NCBI GenBank assembly: GCA_012295275.1
Contig: CM022670.1
Coordinates: forward strand, 17,162,698 to 17,226,697
DNA length: 64,000 nucleotides
Direction of reading: 5' to 3'
Source of the DNA: Chrysomallon squamiferum
Taxonomy: Eukaryota; Mollusca; Gastropoda; Neomphalida; Peltospiridae
Shown here: positions 38,766-51,954 of the stretch, piece by piece
How the letters are laid out: each line of letters opens with the position of its first letter
Numbering within the stretch: position 1 is the stretch's first letter
Program-made: the position numbers and the translations under genes
Notes under the pieces: generated by a model
Told to the model about the DNA's origin: nothing
Seen by the model: only the letters and a program-made list of their open reading frames with translations
Database searches by the model: none

Positions 38766-41415
38766 TTTTTATTATTATTATTACTATTATTATTATTATT
38801 ACTATTATTATTATAAACTGCGATAAAGCTTTAGTTAATAAGTTATTATATACATTTTATGGTTTAATAAAGTGTCTGAAACAGAATCATTTTTTCTTTT
38901 TCAGAATTTACAGAAAGTTACGTGATGCTTTGAAATTATCTCCCTTTGCTGAAATGTGGTCACTTTACACAGATCTGCGCAGAAGGTTTATTCTCAAAAG
39001 TCCACATCACAAATAAGTTGTAATTAGATTTTATGGCTTCTGCACAGTGGTCTACAGATTACAGAAAACTCTGAATTTCAATGACCCTCTCTCATGGACG
39101 ACGCTAGCCAACCCTTTCGTATATTTGTATCGAAGAACCCTCAGAAGATCAATTTACCGTGCGCTTAATTTGCACTCCTTATTTCATTAGGCCACTGAGG
39201 TAGCTTTAATAGTTTATAAATTCGATTTGTTATGGTAGACAAAGTGCAGCAGGCATCTAGTTATGTCTAAGTTATTTTCGTCAAATCCTCTGAGTCTACA
39301 AGCCAAAATCCTTGACTGGAAAATAAATAGCTTACCACTAGAAATATAGGTAACAAATATATCGTACATGTTATGACATCTATTGATAGTTTGAATTTAT
39401 AAAAGTGATTGACATTCATTGATAAACTGTCCTGTAGCAGTGTAAGGTACTCTTTCTAATTGTTTCTTATATCCTTTAAATCAACGTATTCTAAGCTTTC
39501 TTGAGCATGTATTAGTGGGACGAATGTAAAATCATATTATGAGATGAATAAATTCGTTTTATTTGTGAAAATATATTCCAAAAAATTAAATAATGAAAAA
39601 TAAAATGAAATAGAACTATTGCTAAGCCATGTATAATATGTCTATCTCTTTTTAATTTGTTAAATTCCAAGAAATCGACAATTATTGCTCTAAACTGACA
39701 AGTCAAGAAATAGTCTGAAATGAGATTGACTAATCTGAGAATTCTTAATTTCTACCAAAAGTATTATTCATTTATTTGTTTGTTTGTTTGTTTCATTACT
39801 TATTTAGTTGCAATAATAACCTACCTAAAATGAGTATCTTGACTATCTTTTATTACATATCTGCACGATTATTTTATTCATTTTCTATAATCATAAAATT
39901 CCGTTCTATTTTATTTAAAGAAATATAATCTCAGAAACACTCAGAAATAATTTACTTTGTTATTTTTTTCCCCAATATCTTACAGGTTTTTCACACACAA
40001 ATTTGGAATCGTATGTAACAGAGGATGCACAGTTTTATTTTCTGACTGTTAATACATGGAAAGATTGTAAGTTATGTATTTTAGTACCGTACTGGAACTG
40101 GAGAAACAGATTAAACACAGTGAGAACGCTCTCCATTTTAACTCCTCAACTTAGAACATTTTCTTTGTCCTTCGTTGCATATTCACCCGGAATATTCATT
40201 TCTGTACGTTTATATATAATACATAATATTCTGTAATAACATATTTCTTTAAATAACTCATAAAATAGATTATTTTTTCTTATACCAGAAAAAAATAAAA
40301 TTAAATAAATAAAAAATAAAAATCATGAAAAGAGACGGGTTATGGAAATAACATTTGCTGATTCGATTTTATCAAGATTCACAAAAATAAATTCGTTATT
40401 GCGTTTTTGTATAATACAAATAAAATTTTATTTGCAGGTCCGATTTTATCAATAATCTCACTGAAAAACATATTCGTCATTGCCTTTTTTTATAAAACAT
40501 AAGTAAAACTACAGCGTCTTCCTTACCGCGGCTACATTACCAGTTTCCGGGATTGCGTTTTAAAGTAAAAGTGAAAAGAATCTTCTTTCCTGCTGTTAGC
40601 AGCTGCGCACGGCGCGCTCAGGAAGTGGAAATATTCTCTTCACTATCAGGACAATCTTTCTCCGCAGTCTGATAAAAACACAACAACCAGCAGCGGTAAT
40701 CAGACCCAGTGTTATCTGTACGCCGAGGAAATTGTTTAATAAGTCTAGATAACTAGAACCAAATCAAACAAAAAAAAACAATAAAAAAAAAATGTATAGT
40801 TAGACAGTTCAAATAATTCCGGTCATTTATAAACTTTTAAAAGAATTAGTGAAAAATACGCATGTTTTGTTTTGTTTTTATTTCTTGTTCTCATTATGTA
40901 GCTGGTTCTGTAGATAAGCGATGAGAATAAAAGAAAAGTCATAAAAAGTCGAATTACTGAGATAAATAACTAAGTTAGTGAAGAGAAAACTGGCGATATT
41001 TTATTATCTCGATGGAGGCTGTGACAAGAATACATGTGGATTTGATTTAGGAAGTGATTCTGCTACTGCCTGAATTTGGACATCTTTATAATGGGGCTGT
41101 CAGAAGTAAAATATTAAATAATTATGACATCTTAATTTAATAAACAGTAATAAGTACATTTTGTAGGGAATAACTGATTTATGCCATAATATCCGACCTG
41201 AGCAGGACAAACCTGGTATCACAAGGCAATAACTGGTTATTTCTTTTTTTCCTGCAATGCTAAATAATACAAAGTTAAATGAAATTAATTGTTGTCGCCT
41301 TTAAAACCAATACATGTATGCAAAATACTTCTTAATAACATCACAATTTATTTATTACTTTTTTAAAATGAAGTTGTAAACTAGCAATTAAACACTAAAG
41401 AAGTAACAGTAACGC
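35364..41415. other. CpG-normal intergenic DNA, no supported gene
   Basis: Mostly unique sequence with interruptions: (AAAT)n/(AAAC)n at 36,143-36,160 and 37,065-37,095, pyrimidine tract 37,360-37,410, (TTTG)n 39,773-39,794. The balanced patches 37,510-38,000 and 38,900-39,200 carry no recognised domain; frames at 39,512-39,706 and 40,003-40,236 look random. Confidence 0.4.
38724..38815. repeat. (ATC)n(ATT)n compound microsatellite
   Basis: ATC units at 38,726-38,764 run into ATT/ACT triplets to 38,813. Confidence 0.9.
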
Positions 41416-41512
41416 AACACACACACACACACACACACACACACGTAAATAACAAATAATTTATCGAGGCAAATACAGTTCTGTCCCAAATATATATATA
41501 TATATATATATT
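41416..41512. repeat. (CA)n and (TA)n microsatellites
   Basis: (AC)n at 41,416-41,445 and (TA)n at 41,491-41,511, 45 bases apart. Confidence 0.88.
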
Positions 41513-42029
41513 TAAAATCCACGACCAAATATAGTTCTGGCACCATACCATTACCTACAGCTAGTTATAGAATTATTGGTGAAGTGAGATCTATACTACA
41601 TTCCTCAGACAGTTAAGCATCTCTACAATTAATGCGCACATTTCACAACTGGCATTTTGGAATTCTCGACGTTCCGTGAGAGGCGAAATGAATTGATGTT
41701 TGCGTCTCATAACGGGCAATAACTGTACCGCCCAGTAGATCTTTCCTTAGTAATAGCCCATAACGTTCTTAGCAACCAAAAAATTAAAATTGCAGCATTT
41801 TTTTGCGAGAGCTGACAGAAAGACGTCTGCTGTCAATTTGGTGCCAGTAAGAATCCATCACACTGTTTACTCCGTCTGTTTCAGTTTCTGTGTCTATAAA
41901 ATATTAATATAGTTTGGGGATGTGTAAAGAACCGGAACAGCAAGCTATTTCCTTAGTCCAGTCTCACAGATATTGAGATATCACGTTCACTCGTGTATAT
42001 ATAGTCAGATAAACAGTAGTGTTGCTTTC

Positions 42030-42717
42030 TACTTATCCGAACAGTTGGTTTACGTCTGTAGTAGTAATTGTTTTCTACTTGTGTCAGTAGTACTACAGTT
42101 TGCAGTAGTAATTGTTTTCTACTTTTGTCAACAGTTAGTTTTCTTCTGTAGTAGTAATTGTTTTCTACTTTTGTCAACAGTTAGTTTTCTTCTATAGTAG
42201 TAATTGTTTTCTACTTATGACATCAGTTGTATACGTCTGTAGTAGTAATTCTTTTCTACTTGCATCAGTGGTTACTTTTTTCTGTAGTAGTAATTGTTTT
42301 CTGCTTGTGTCAACAGTTAGTTTTTCTGTAGTAGTAATTGTTTTCTACTTGTGTCAACAGTTAGTTTATTTCTGTAGGAGTAATTGTTTTCTACTTGTGT
42401 CAACAGTTAGTTTATTTCTGTAGGAGTAATTGTTTTCTACTTGTGTCAACAGTTAGTTTATTTCTGTAGGAGTAATTGTTTTCTACTTGTGTCAACAGTT
42501 AGTTTACTTCTGTAATAGTAATTGTTTTCTACTTGTGTCAACAGTTAGTTTACTTCTGTAGTAGTAGCTGTTTTCTAATTATAGCAACAATTATTTTATT
42601 TCTGTAGTAGTTTTCTACTTGTGTTAACAGTTGGTTTTCTTCTATAGTAGTAATTGTTTTCTACTTGTGTCAACAGTTAGTTTATTTCTGTAGTAGTAAT
42701 TGTTTTCTACTTGTGTC
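42030..42717. repeat. 46-bp minisatellite, about 15 copies
   Basis: The unit contains TAGTAGTAATTGTTTTCTAC then TTGTGTCAACAGTTAGTTTA and TTTCTG. Spacing between successive TTGTTTTCTAC cores is mostly 46 bases (for example 42,381-42,427-42,473), with a few copies shortened. Copies in 42,340-42,520 are nearly identical, outer ones more diverged. Because 46 is not a multiple of 3, frames read through it rotate, and the open frames on both strands are a by-product of the repeat. Confidence 0.93.
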
Positions 42718-43537
42718 AAAGTAATATTTAAACATCCATATTAACATTTTATAACTTCGTCTCACAGCAAATTTCTTGGTTTAAATAAAGATAATTTTTG
42801 GTTTTTGTTTTAATTAGTGCCAACAGCAGCAGCAGCAACAGTAGTAGTAGTTGTTGTTGTAGTAGTAGTAATTTTAATCTAGTGACACAACCATTTAAAA
42901 AAGAAGTTAAAAAATATAATTTAAATAAAAGGCTAAAAAGCAACGAAAACAGCAATGCAATTAATACCTTCTCAAATCCACCACACAAAAAAATTATCTT
43001 TTAATGTTTTATTGAAGACGCGGAATCGATTCCTGACTTCCGGACATTTATTTTAAATTCTCGATACTGCTGGCGCTGGTACCGTGCGTTTAGACTGCAG
43101 AATGTAAATGGATGTTAAGGGGGAGATAAGATCACTCGAAGCAGACGTCAGCGGCTCTGATTACTCGGTGGTCAACATTTGGTTATTCAGTGAGACGGCC
43201 ATGGCCTGAAACAAAGCACAGAATCACGTGTACGGGTTATCCAATCGAAAACGAAAGCACGCAATCTGATACTTGTTTGTGAGAGTGTTATGTTGAAGTC
43301 TAATTGAAACATTTTTGTAAACTCTCTTCCAATATCTTTAATGAATTGAATTACACGGGTAGCCCGAAGATACGTTACGTGGCAAGGTTGAGAAAGAAGC
43401 TTTTCTAATAACTTGCGATGTCGAGCTGCCTTGCAACAGATTTTTTTATCGGTACATAACAAATGATCATCACACGTTGCTTTTTAGTCTCGATTATAAC
43501 AGGTTTTTTACACGCACACACAAAACGCATACCCATA

Positions 43538-43539
<2 letters not shown>

Positions 43540-43594
<55 letters not shown>
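43540..43594. repeat. (CT)n microsatellite
   Basis: About 27 CT units, with (AC)n at 43,606-43,618 just downstream. Confidence 0.95.
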
Positions 43595-43598
<4 letters not shown>

Positions 43599-44585
43599 CT
43601 AAAAAAACACACACACACATATACAAACATATTTTTAATATGTTCTGCACATATAAAAATGACGTTGAAAATTAATGATACGTACTGCGTATTTGAAAGT
43701 ACTGTTACCGTCATGCCATTACTATCACTCTATTTATAATAAGACATTGTTTAATGTCACTACTGTGACAGTATATGTAATGTTACATCATTCACCACAC
43801 TGCAGTCAAACACTTCAACATTTCAGAGAAGAATGTTTAGTTCGCGTACATTGGCACGTCTTCTGACACAGTGAAATGTTAGCGAACCAAATAACAGTCC
43901 ATTTATTCCAATAATATCCTGCATCACCTTTAGCTGCCATTTCTGATCCTTCCTGAAACTGACTTAGAATGGCATTTGTCACTATGGTGTCCATTACAAA
44001 TAACAATCGGTGTACTTAACCAGGGAAACTGCAGAAGAAACGACAGAGCGATGTTAGATTTTCTTTCCATTAAAATATTACGTTTAATCCATGTATTGGC
44101 GCCAGCTATAAACGTCGTTAACTGGTGGTTAAAGAGTAATATACGAAGTTGTAATCATTACGAATTTTGTAACAGAACCTTAAGAAAAGGTTTTTTGAAC
44201 CGGAGTAGAAAACACAAATAGCCTTGATAATATCTATATTCACTATACATTTTTTTTTATTTTTTTTTTTTAATGAGTATTTTCTCAGGTATTAAAAATA
44301 TTTTAGACTGCAGTTTCGGTTTTTATTTATCCTGTAAATAAAACAGTAAGTTATAAAATAAAATGGTCTCCAGATAAATACATAGATACAACTTGACCGA
44401 TAATTCAGGTTTACAGAATAAACAACAAGACACACACACACATGCATAGACACGTTTAATATGTTCTGCATGTATAAAAATTACATCGAAAACTAATGAG
44501 TAAATTAGGCCATATTTTCGTATTTTGATTTTTTCAGAAATGTAAAAGAGCATTGTCAAAACTAAGTGGAAAGGAGTGTGTATGC

Positions 44586-44587
<2 letters not shown>

Positions 44588-44634
<47 letters not shown>
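44588..44634. repeat. (GT)n microsatellite
   Basis: About 22 GT units, continuing as imperfect GTGT to 44,665. Confidence 0.95.
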
Positions 44635-44635
<1 letters not shown>

Positions 44636-45138
44636 ATATGTGTGTTTGTGTGTGTACACGTGTAAATAGGATCTGTGTAGGTGAGTGTGTGGGTGTATTT
44701 ATTTGTTTAAATGTGCGTGCCTGAGTGTGAATCAATATGTACGTACTCACAAACAACAACAAAGATTCAACCAAAAGACTACTGAAAGACAATTTGTATA
44801 CTTAACTATTTAACGATTTATTTTTGGTGCAAATGAACTAATTGACCCAAGACATGCAAACCATTGTAAGCTGTTGACTGTTTTAGGAAAGACGTAATTA
44901 ATTTTTAGAATTTCCATCTTATCTTCGGCGCTCCAACAATTCCAGCTGCAAAGATGCACCCGCAGAACTAATTGATATGCTTGTTTGAAGGACAAGATGT
45001 TTGACATTAAGACGGCTTCTCTCCAAGAATATCTATTTAGTGCAACTTCTTTAAAACATTTATATTCCTTCATTTATTTTATGATAGAGGCAAATAAGTG
45101 AAATGAATATAGATTTTATATTGGTGTGAAATCCCAAG

Positions 45139-45142
<4 letters not shown>

Positions 45143-45226
<84 letters not shown>
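45143..45226. repeat. (CT)n microsatellite, about 41 units
   Basis: Uninterrupted TC/CT run of about 83 bases. Confidence 0.97.
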
Positions 45227-45229
<3 letters not shown>

Positions 45230-45707
45230 CTCCTTCCTAGTGTATTTTATTATTCATTAAAACACTGTATATTTGTATCAGGAAGATATTTGTAAACTGA
45301 GATAGGAAGTTGATGAACTTCACTCTTTCAAGCATTCAACTCCAGTGTGAAGTCGAAAAGATCAATATGAGCAAAAGCAACCTGCACTGCCAAGAAATGT
45401 CACATCAAACGTTGATGAAGAATCGATTCACATTACCCAAGACTGTCTATCGGCAAAAATAAATCATATTCTGTTTTCACTTTTATGGTTAATATTACAA
45501 TTAAGCATCTTTTATTAAATGTTAAATACATGATACATGAAATGAATTAAACCTCAGGAAACAAACTGCTATTATTTGTGCACGTAACGCAAAATGTTTG
45601 TTATCATCTGCATGCTTCATTAATGTCAGGTTATTTACGACATTGCACTATCTCGTATCGTCATTGATTCAACAGTGATAGGAGCAACAATCTGTTTCAT
45701 TAGAGTT

Positions 45708-45738
<31 letters not shown>

Positions 45739-45782
45739 TTTGTTTGTTTGTTTGTTTGTTTGTTTGTTTGTTTGTTTGTTTC
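45708..45782. repeat. (TTTA)n(TTTG)n compound microsatellite
   Basis: TTTA units to 45,741 switch to TTTG units to 45,780, the complement of the AAAT/AAAC pattern at 23.9 kb. Confidence 0.92.
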
Positions 45783-46726
45783 TTTGTGCTTATCTATGTG
45801 TTTATTTGTTTGTTAGTTTCTTTCTTTGTTTATATATTGACTGATTGATTTTGGACACTAAGCTTTCTACTGAGACAATCTGCTAAAACTACAATTGATT
45901 CTTCTTTTGGGGAAAAAAAAAATAGAAATCACATTGTAGGCTTTGATATAAAATATATGTCTTTAGCGAAACAACTCTGTCTGTTTTCATTAGAAACTTC
46001 ATACCAGTGGTCAAAAAGCTTTCAAGCAATTTTATAAACTTGCATGGCCAAATTAGTTTGCCTAAAGCCGTTAATCCGAAAAAGAGGAGAGGCAGGGAAA
46101 ATCGATTTGAAATTGGGTGGTGGTGAAAGCCATGAAAGAAATCTGACATCACATTACAGAGTTAATTCCTGGAAACAACTTGAAGTTGTTATGTGACCGA
46201 TTGCAGCACATAATCCCACTGAGATTTTCAAATGAACAAATCAATTTACGACAAAAAAAAAAAAAAATGCTTCAATGTTTTCGTCTTCCCTTTAGCCGAG
46301 AATGAACTTACTTATTCAGGAAAATCTTTCTGAATTTGCCAAATTCGAAAATACAAATTTAATTCTAAAGAAATGTAATGTCGCCCAAGTGCGCCCCACC
46401 TGCGGAAGTCTCGGGGCAATAATAAGGACAATCGGAGAAAAAGTAAGACGAAATTCAAACTTACTCTTCCTGTCTCTGAACAGTTTGGTGAAATTAATTC
46501 TGTTTTCTCGTGCCCAAAGAGACCCAGTATGATCATAATGTCATCAGATTTGAATAAAGAGTCTGAACATATATATTTTTAAAATCTTGATAGATTCGCT
46601 GTTTGTAAAAATTTCTTCTTTCATTTTTATTTCATTTTAATTTGTCAAACTTTTTATCTTTTTCTTTTTGTAATACAGTCGACAGCGATGTCATTTTTTT
46701 TTTCAGGGTGCTCTTAAAATGACTTA

Positions 46727-46880
46727 CATTTCTCACAGTAAAACGTATTTCATTTTACATTTCCGACAGCAAAACGTATTTCATTTTACGTTTCCCATAG
46801 CAAAACGTATTTCATTTTACGTTTCCCACAGCAAAACGTATTTCATTTTACGTTTCCCACAGCAAAACGTATTTCATTTA
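46727..46880. repeat. 31-bp minisatellite, five copies
   Basis: Unit: GTTTCCCACAGCAAAACGTA followed by TTTCATTTTAC. Five head-to-tail copies; the last three are nearly identical, the first two carry substitutions (TCTCACAGTAAAA, TCCGACAGC). The 95-codon plus-strand frame across it is repeat-derived. Confidence 0.93.
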
Positions 46881-47679
46881 GACGTTAACATATGCCTTTC
46901 TTTAGCGCTGTCGCACCGAAATTTTAATTCACAAAAAATATTTGTTCATAATTTATTACCTAATGGAGGAATGCAGACATACACGGAGGACGCCACTGAG
47001 GTGTAGATAATTAACAAGAGCTGGTGGAAGATAATTATCGCAACATGCAATCAATACAGCCACCCCGAGCTCGTGGTGCGAAATGATTTGATTGCGAAGA
47101 CGAGTGTCGCTTTGTTAACCAAGTTCTGACACTGTCATCAAAATGTCAGTGGGTTCTGGTGCCTGCAGACGTCGTCAAGAACAACTGTCGAAGGCAATAA
47201 CAGAATTCAATTACCAGGAATATCCCAGTAATTCCCAGTAACAGTTTTCTCTGGCTGTTTCGGTCTACTCTAAAGCTGCTATAGCTCCTGACTGCTTTCA
47301 TTTAACTCTGCTGAAGATTTAGAAGAAAAAAAAATCTAAATCCAATCACTTTGTAATTTGATTCTGTACTGCAGACACGTGGCTATCTCAGAGATATTCT
47401 AATATGAGCTGGAAATCTGATTTAAACTACGTATTGTGATGTCTGAAATATTCACAAATTGTTTTTCTAATTTATGGTTTCAGCGTTCTGAGTGTGGAAG
47501 CAAGGTAAACGGAAGAAGCCATTTCAGTAATTATTAAAACGAAAGTCAGTTAGGTTTAGTAATGTTAGATGAAATAGAAACAAGACTGAACGTTTCAAAA
47601 CCCACAGAAAAAAAAAGATTATCTACATAGGAATTGCTTTTTATTAAATTCTCTTCTATAAAGATTACATGTTTAAACA

Positions 47680-47717
<38 letters not shown>

Positions 47718-50700
47718 GTATTTTATCTCTTTAGGATTTGTTTAATTATTTATTTATTTATTTATTAAATTAAATTCCCTTCTAAAATGATCCATGCTTA
47801 AACAGTTAACTTAAAAATAAAATAAAAAAAACTATTTAATTATATCTATTCAGGATTTTTTTTTCCTTGTAAAACGATTCCATGTTTAAACAGCTATCCT
47901 AAAAAAACCCATTATATTACTTTATTTATATCCATTTAGGAATTTCTTTTTATCAAATTTTCTTCTAAAAAGATTCCACATTCAAACAGTCGTAATCAAA
48001 AAATACATCTGAGAGTATATAAGGTCTTGACTGAATTAAAAACAAAAAAATAAAACAAAAAAAAAATAAAATATTTTCTGTTACGACCCGAATAACGATG
48101 CGCACGTCAGCAAATCGTCGCAATTGTTGTCACTCTGACGTCCACGTGCAGTACGACGTCGTCACCACGCTGTACTCGCACTATCCACATTTATTTTTAT
48201 TTTTTTATTATTATTTTTTTTTTATCTTGAACGAGGCAATTGCTTCCCCGTAGTAACATTACGTGACTCATTCACCATTTTTAATTGTCTTTCACGACGA
48301 TGAATACAAAGTTACCTAAAAGACATTAAACTGATCAACAAATTGCATTACAAAAACGTAATTTTCCCTAACTTTTCTCACTAAATTCCAAGCGCACTGG
48401 GACTCGGAGAAACGTCACCACCAGGGAAATCAAATTCTACAACAGGAATCTAATTTACATTGACATGTTTCTCTTGAACACAACTAATTACACAGTCCGG
48501 GGAGAAGGCCAGATGCTACATATTAAAAAGTGACCTTACAAAAAAAAACCTCCTGTCAACATTTTATTTGGTTTAAAAACGTATGTTTTTTTTTACCATT
48601 ATCGTGTATAATGGGTTTCTCACTACATATGTTTGTTTTTTTTTTGGGTTTTTTTGAAGATAGGAATAATGAAATCAAACTGTGATTGGAAGGAAAAGAA
48701 AATGTTTTGAGAAAAAAAGTGACATAATAAACAGAACACACATAAATACACACATATTATGTATGTACAGGTATATGTGGATCTATATTTGGGTTTATGT
48801 ATGCATATGTATATATATGTATACAATGTACGTACGTATGCTTGTATGTATATTCTTATGTACGTTTGTATGTATGTGTTTATGTGACATAATAAACGAC
48901 ATACACATACATACATACATACATACGTTTAGGTATATCTTTATTTTGGCTTAAGCAGGTATATGTATATAATAGACGTACGTATGCTTGTAAGTACGTT
49001 CGTATGCACCTATGCATTTATATATATGTTTATCTATATATATATGCGTGGTTTTATGTGTGCGACTGCATTTAAAACGAAGACACAGCATACACAAAAA
49101 AAAAACCAGACTGACAATTTAAAAGAGAAGAACTTCAGCTGAAACCATTTTGATCCCGTCACCGAGAAGAAGGAACTTTTAGCAGTGTAATTACGCGGCG
49201 CTCCCATCAAGCCACGTTTCTGACTGACAAGCTGACAGACACAGGATCTGAACATATTCAAGCAGTTCTTGAGCCTATGTTGGTTGCGTCTGCTGGCTAA
49301 TTCAATCAATTAAATGGTCATCTGCCTCCAAATCTGTGACCGCTGACTCGGCGGACGCGACGTGGCGAAAGCTGTAAAGTGGTCGTCGGAATTGGCAGGT
49401 GTTCTGTCGGAAATAAGTCAGAATTAAGTGAAAATAATTACAGCGGTTTCAAACTAATTACACTGTTCTTGACTATAGCCGGAGTATTTTTTTTATTATT
49501 TTTTTTATTATTATTTTTTTTTTTGGTTTCATATTATTACTATTATTTTTATTTTTTTTTTTTTTTTATAATTGTTGCTGTTGTTGTTATTATTTAAAAA
49601 AAATATATATTTTTTTTTATTTTATTTTAATTTTCGTTTAATTTAATTTAATTTAATTTTATTTTATTTTATTTATTTCATTTATTTATTTAATTTAATT
49701 TAATTTAATTTAATTTTATTTTATTTTATTTATTTATTTGTTTTATTATTATTATTTTATTTTATTATTATTATTATTATTATTATTATAATAAATACGA
49801 TTATTAATAAGAACACAACATCACATAATTAATTAAGATACTCGGCGGAAAAAATAAAACATTGTTGAGCTGATTTCGACTAATTATTATAACACTTTTA
49901 TTATCATTATAATTACTTAACTCATGACAAATACAAAAAAAAAAGAGAGTTAATTACTATAATAAAAAAGAAGATAAAGAAAAAATAACAATCAAAAATA
50001 CAAAAAAAAATAAATACCCTTTTTTCATAAACACTGAAGCCAGATTGTTAGGCTACACATTAAGACACTGTTATGAAATACACAAATCTATTTTCTGTTA
50101 GTATTATTAATCGCAGTGAAAAATTAGCAGACTTCAATATACAAAGATTTATATTGTGATACAGTTATTGGGTGTATGGACAGAACATTATTGCAGAACT
50201 GTTAACGAGACAAAGGAAAGATCCTGAAAACGTGCTGAGTCAAACCTTTGAAAACTACGTTAACATAGAACAATGGTAAAAGCTGTATATCGATAACATA
50301 TAAATGTGTATAACTAGACTGTATAATTAACCATACTTCTATAAGATTTAACCTAGGGACACTAAATGTAAAGATTATTTGAAACTGAGTGCCGAAAAAA
50401 AAAAAAAGACGAAAAGATTAAATTATGGGTTAGGTGATGTTAATAAACCATATCTGAAATAACATTAATACAATATGTAACTGATGCTTTAATATTATAC
50501 TATTTTTTAACTGTAGTACACAACTGATACATGAAAAAGTCTTGTTTTTGCCAGTTTTCTAACATTGTCTATTATAATTCTAGTGCAACGAATCACCAAA
50601 TCTGAACTTCGCTAAACGACTTCATTAAAGTGAAAACCACTGTAACAGTTCTTTCCTGTTTAAGTACACTTTGCTTGTAGTGAAATTACAGGTTATTAAA

Positions 50701-51954
50701 TGTTATGAAACATAGCTGTAACAAATAGAAATGTTAGAGAATTGAGTTAAATATGCATGACACGTAATAAGATTACTTCTGTGAAGCTAAGATTTTGGAA
50801 TAATCAGGCAGGACAGAAATAACATTTTGATGAAGCGTCATCGTAATTGTTATTTGTTCATTTCTCTCTTCCGTGACTCAAATCTACCAACGTTTGTTTG
50901 AATCAAACTCTCTGTTTAAGCCTTTTTTTATAAACAGAAGAGGATTTAAAAAAAAAAATAATAATAATAATAATAAAATTGTTTAGGCTTAAATGATATA
51001 AATTATACCAAATAATGCATATCAATTTCTTACGTTGTTACTTTTGTAACATTTGGACATTTTCTGTTTCTGTTGTTGTATTTGCAACAGTTATGCATCA
51101 TCTACAACTGTCGTTTCGTCTTCTTAAATAATATCAGCAAGACCATCACACTGTGATTGTTCCTGATAAACCTAAAACTGATGAAAATAACAAACAGCGA
51201 TGATCTATTTTATTTAATTTTCAGATTTCAGTTGGTAGACTTCAACAGACATGTTATTTCATAATTTTTTGTGTCTTCGTCTGAATTTGCACTTTATTTT
51301 TTTTTGTTTCTCTACTGCCTTTCTTCGGCGCAGGCAAATTAACTGTAAACACATTTAAAACGGCATCTCAGTAATTTGGCAAATTATCCATCTCCAGAAC
51401 ATTCCTCTTGAAAACCATATCAAAGTGGAAACAAAACAGTCGGGGAACGCCGAGAAAAGCGTGATGAAAAAAGGGTGTATGTGAGGTAATGAGATAAGCG
51501 ATCATTTGTCACTATACCACTGTTACTCATGACAAATTATGCTTGCCTCACATCAACATGTTCTTTGTTCGGCGGAAAGAACATAAAAATGTTTGTCTGA
51601 AAAGAAGAACAGAAAAAAAAAAAAACAGACCAAAAAACTAATGCCATAACAAGATAGGAAATACGGTTAGCTGTTGTAAAATCTGCAAATTCGTCTAAAA
51701 CAAATTACTCTGAAAGTGAATATGCATGTTGCACATAGTTAAAGTGAAGTGTACACAGTTTAAACGAAGTCATCAAATGATGCCTTGAGGACAAAATCAA
51801 ACAGTTCCTTAGCATGTATGTAAAAGTGAACACATTAACAGTGATGGAATTTATATTTGCCTTTTATCATCATTATTCAGTTTTATGTTAAAGATATCAA
51901 GCCGTTTTCATGAGAATATGTAGAATAAGATAAAAACAATATGTATCGTATTTG
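46881..51954. other. intergenic DNA, AT-repeat-rich, no supported gene
   Basis: Balanced unique patches at 47,000-47,290, 48,080-48,180 (CpG-rich), 48,360-48,540 and 49,130-49,470. (TA)n/(TATG)n at 47,681-47,721, (TTTA)n at 47,747-47,765. GTAT-type alternating DNA at 48,735-49,050. No frame with a recognised motif. Confidence 0.4.
49485..49795. repeat. T-rich low-complexity block with (TTTAA)n and (ATT)n
   Basis: About 300 bases built of T runs, TTTAA repeats (49,636-49,660 and 49,692-49,715), TTTTA repeats and ATT repeats (49,760-49,790); almost no other sequence. Confidence 0.88.

Larger units (their letters stand above)
42725..46700. other. intergenic DNA between minisatellites
   Basis: Apart from microsatellites listed separately, balanced unique patches occur at 43,020-43,450, 43,800-44,220, 44,860-45,070 and 46,280-46,540. 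Several frames of 60-90 codons exist on both strands in these patches without motifs or splice context. (CAG)n/(AGT)n triplets at 42,822-42,870. Confidence 0.4.

Noticed and set aside
42030-42717. Regularly spaced repeats suggesting a CRISPR array
   Set aside because: The units are contiguous with no unique spacers, and the context is eukaryotic; it is a minisatellite.
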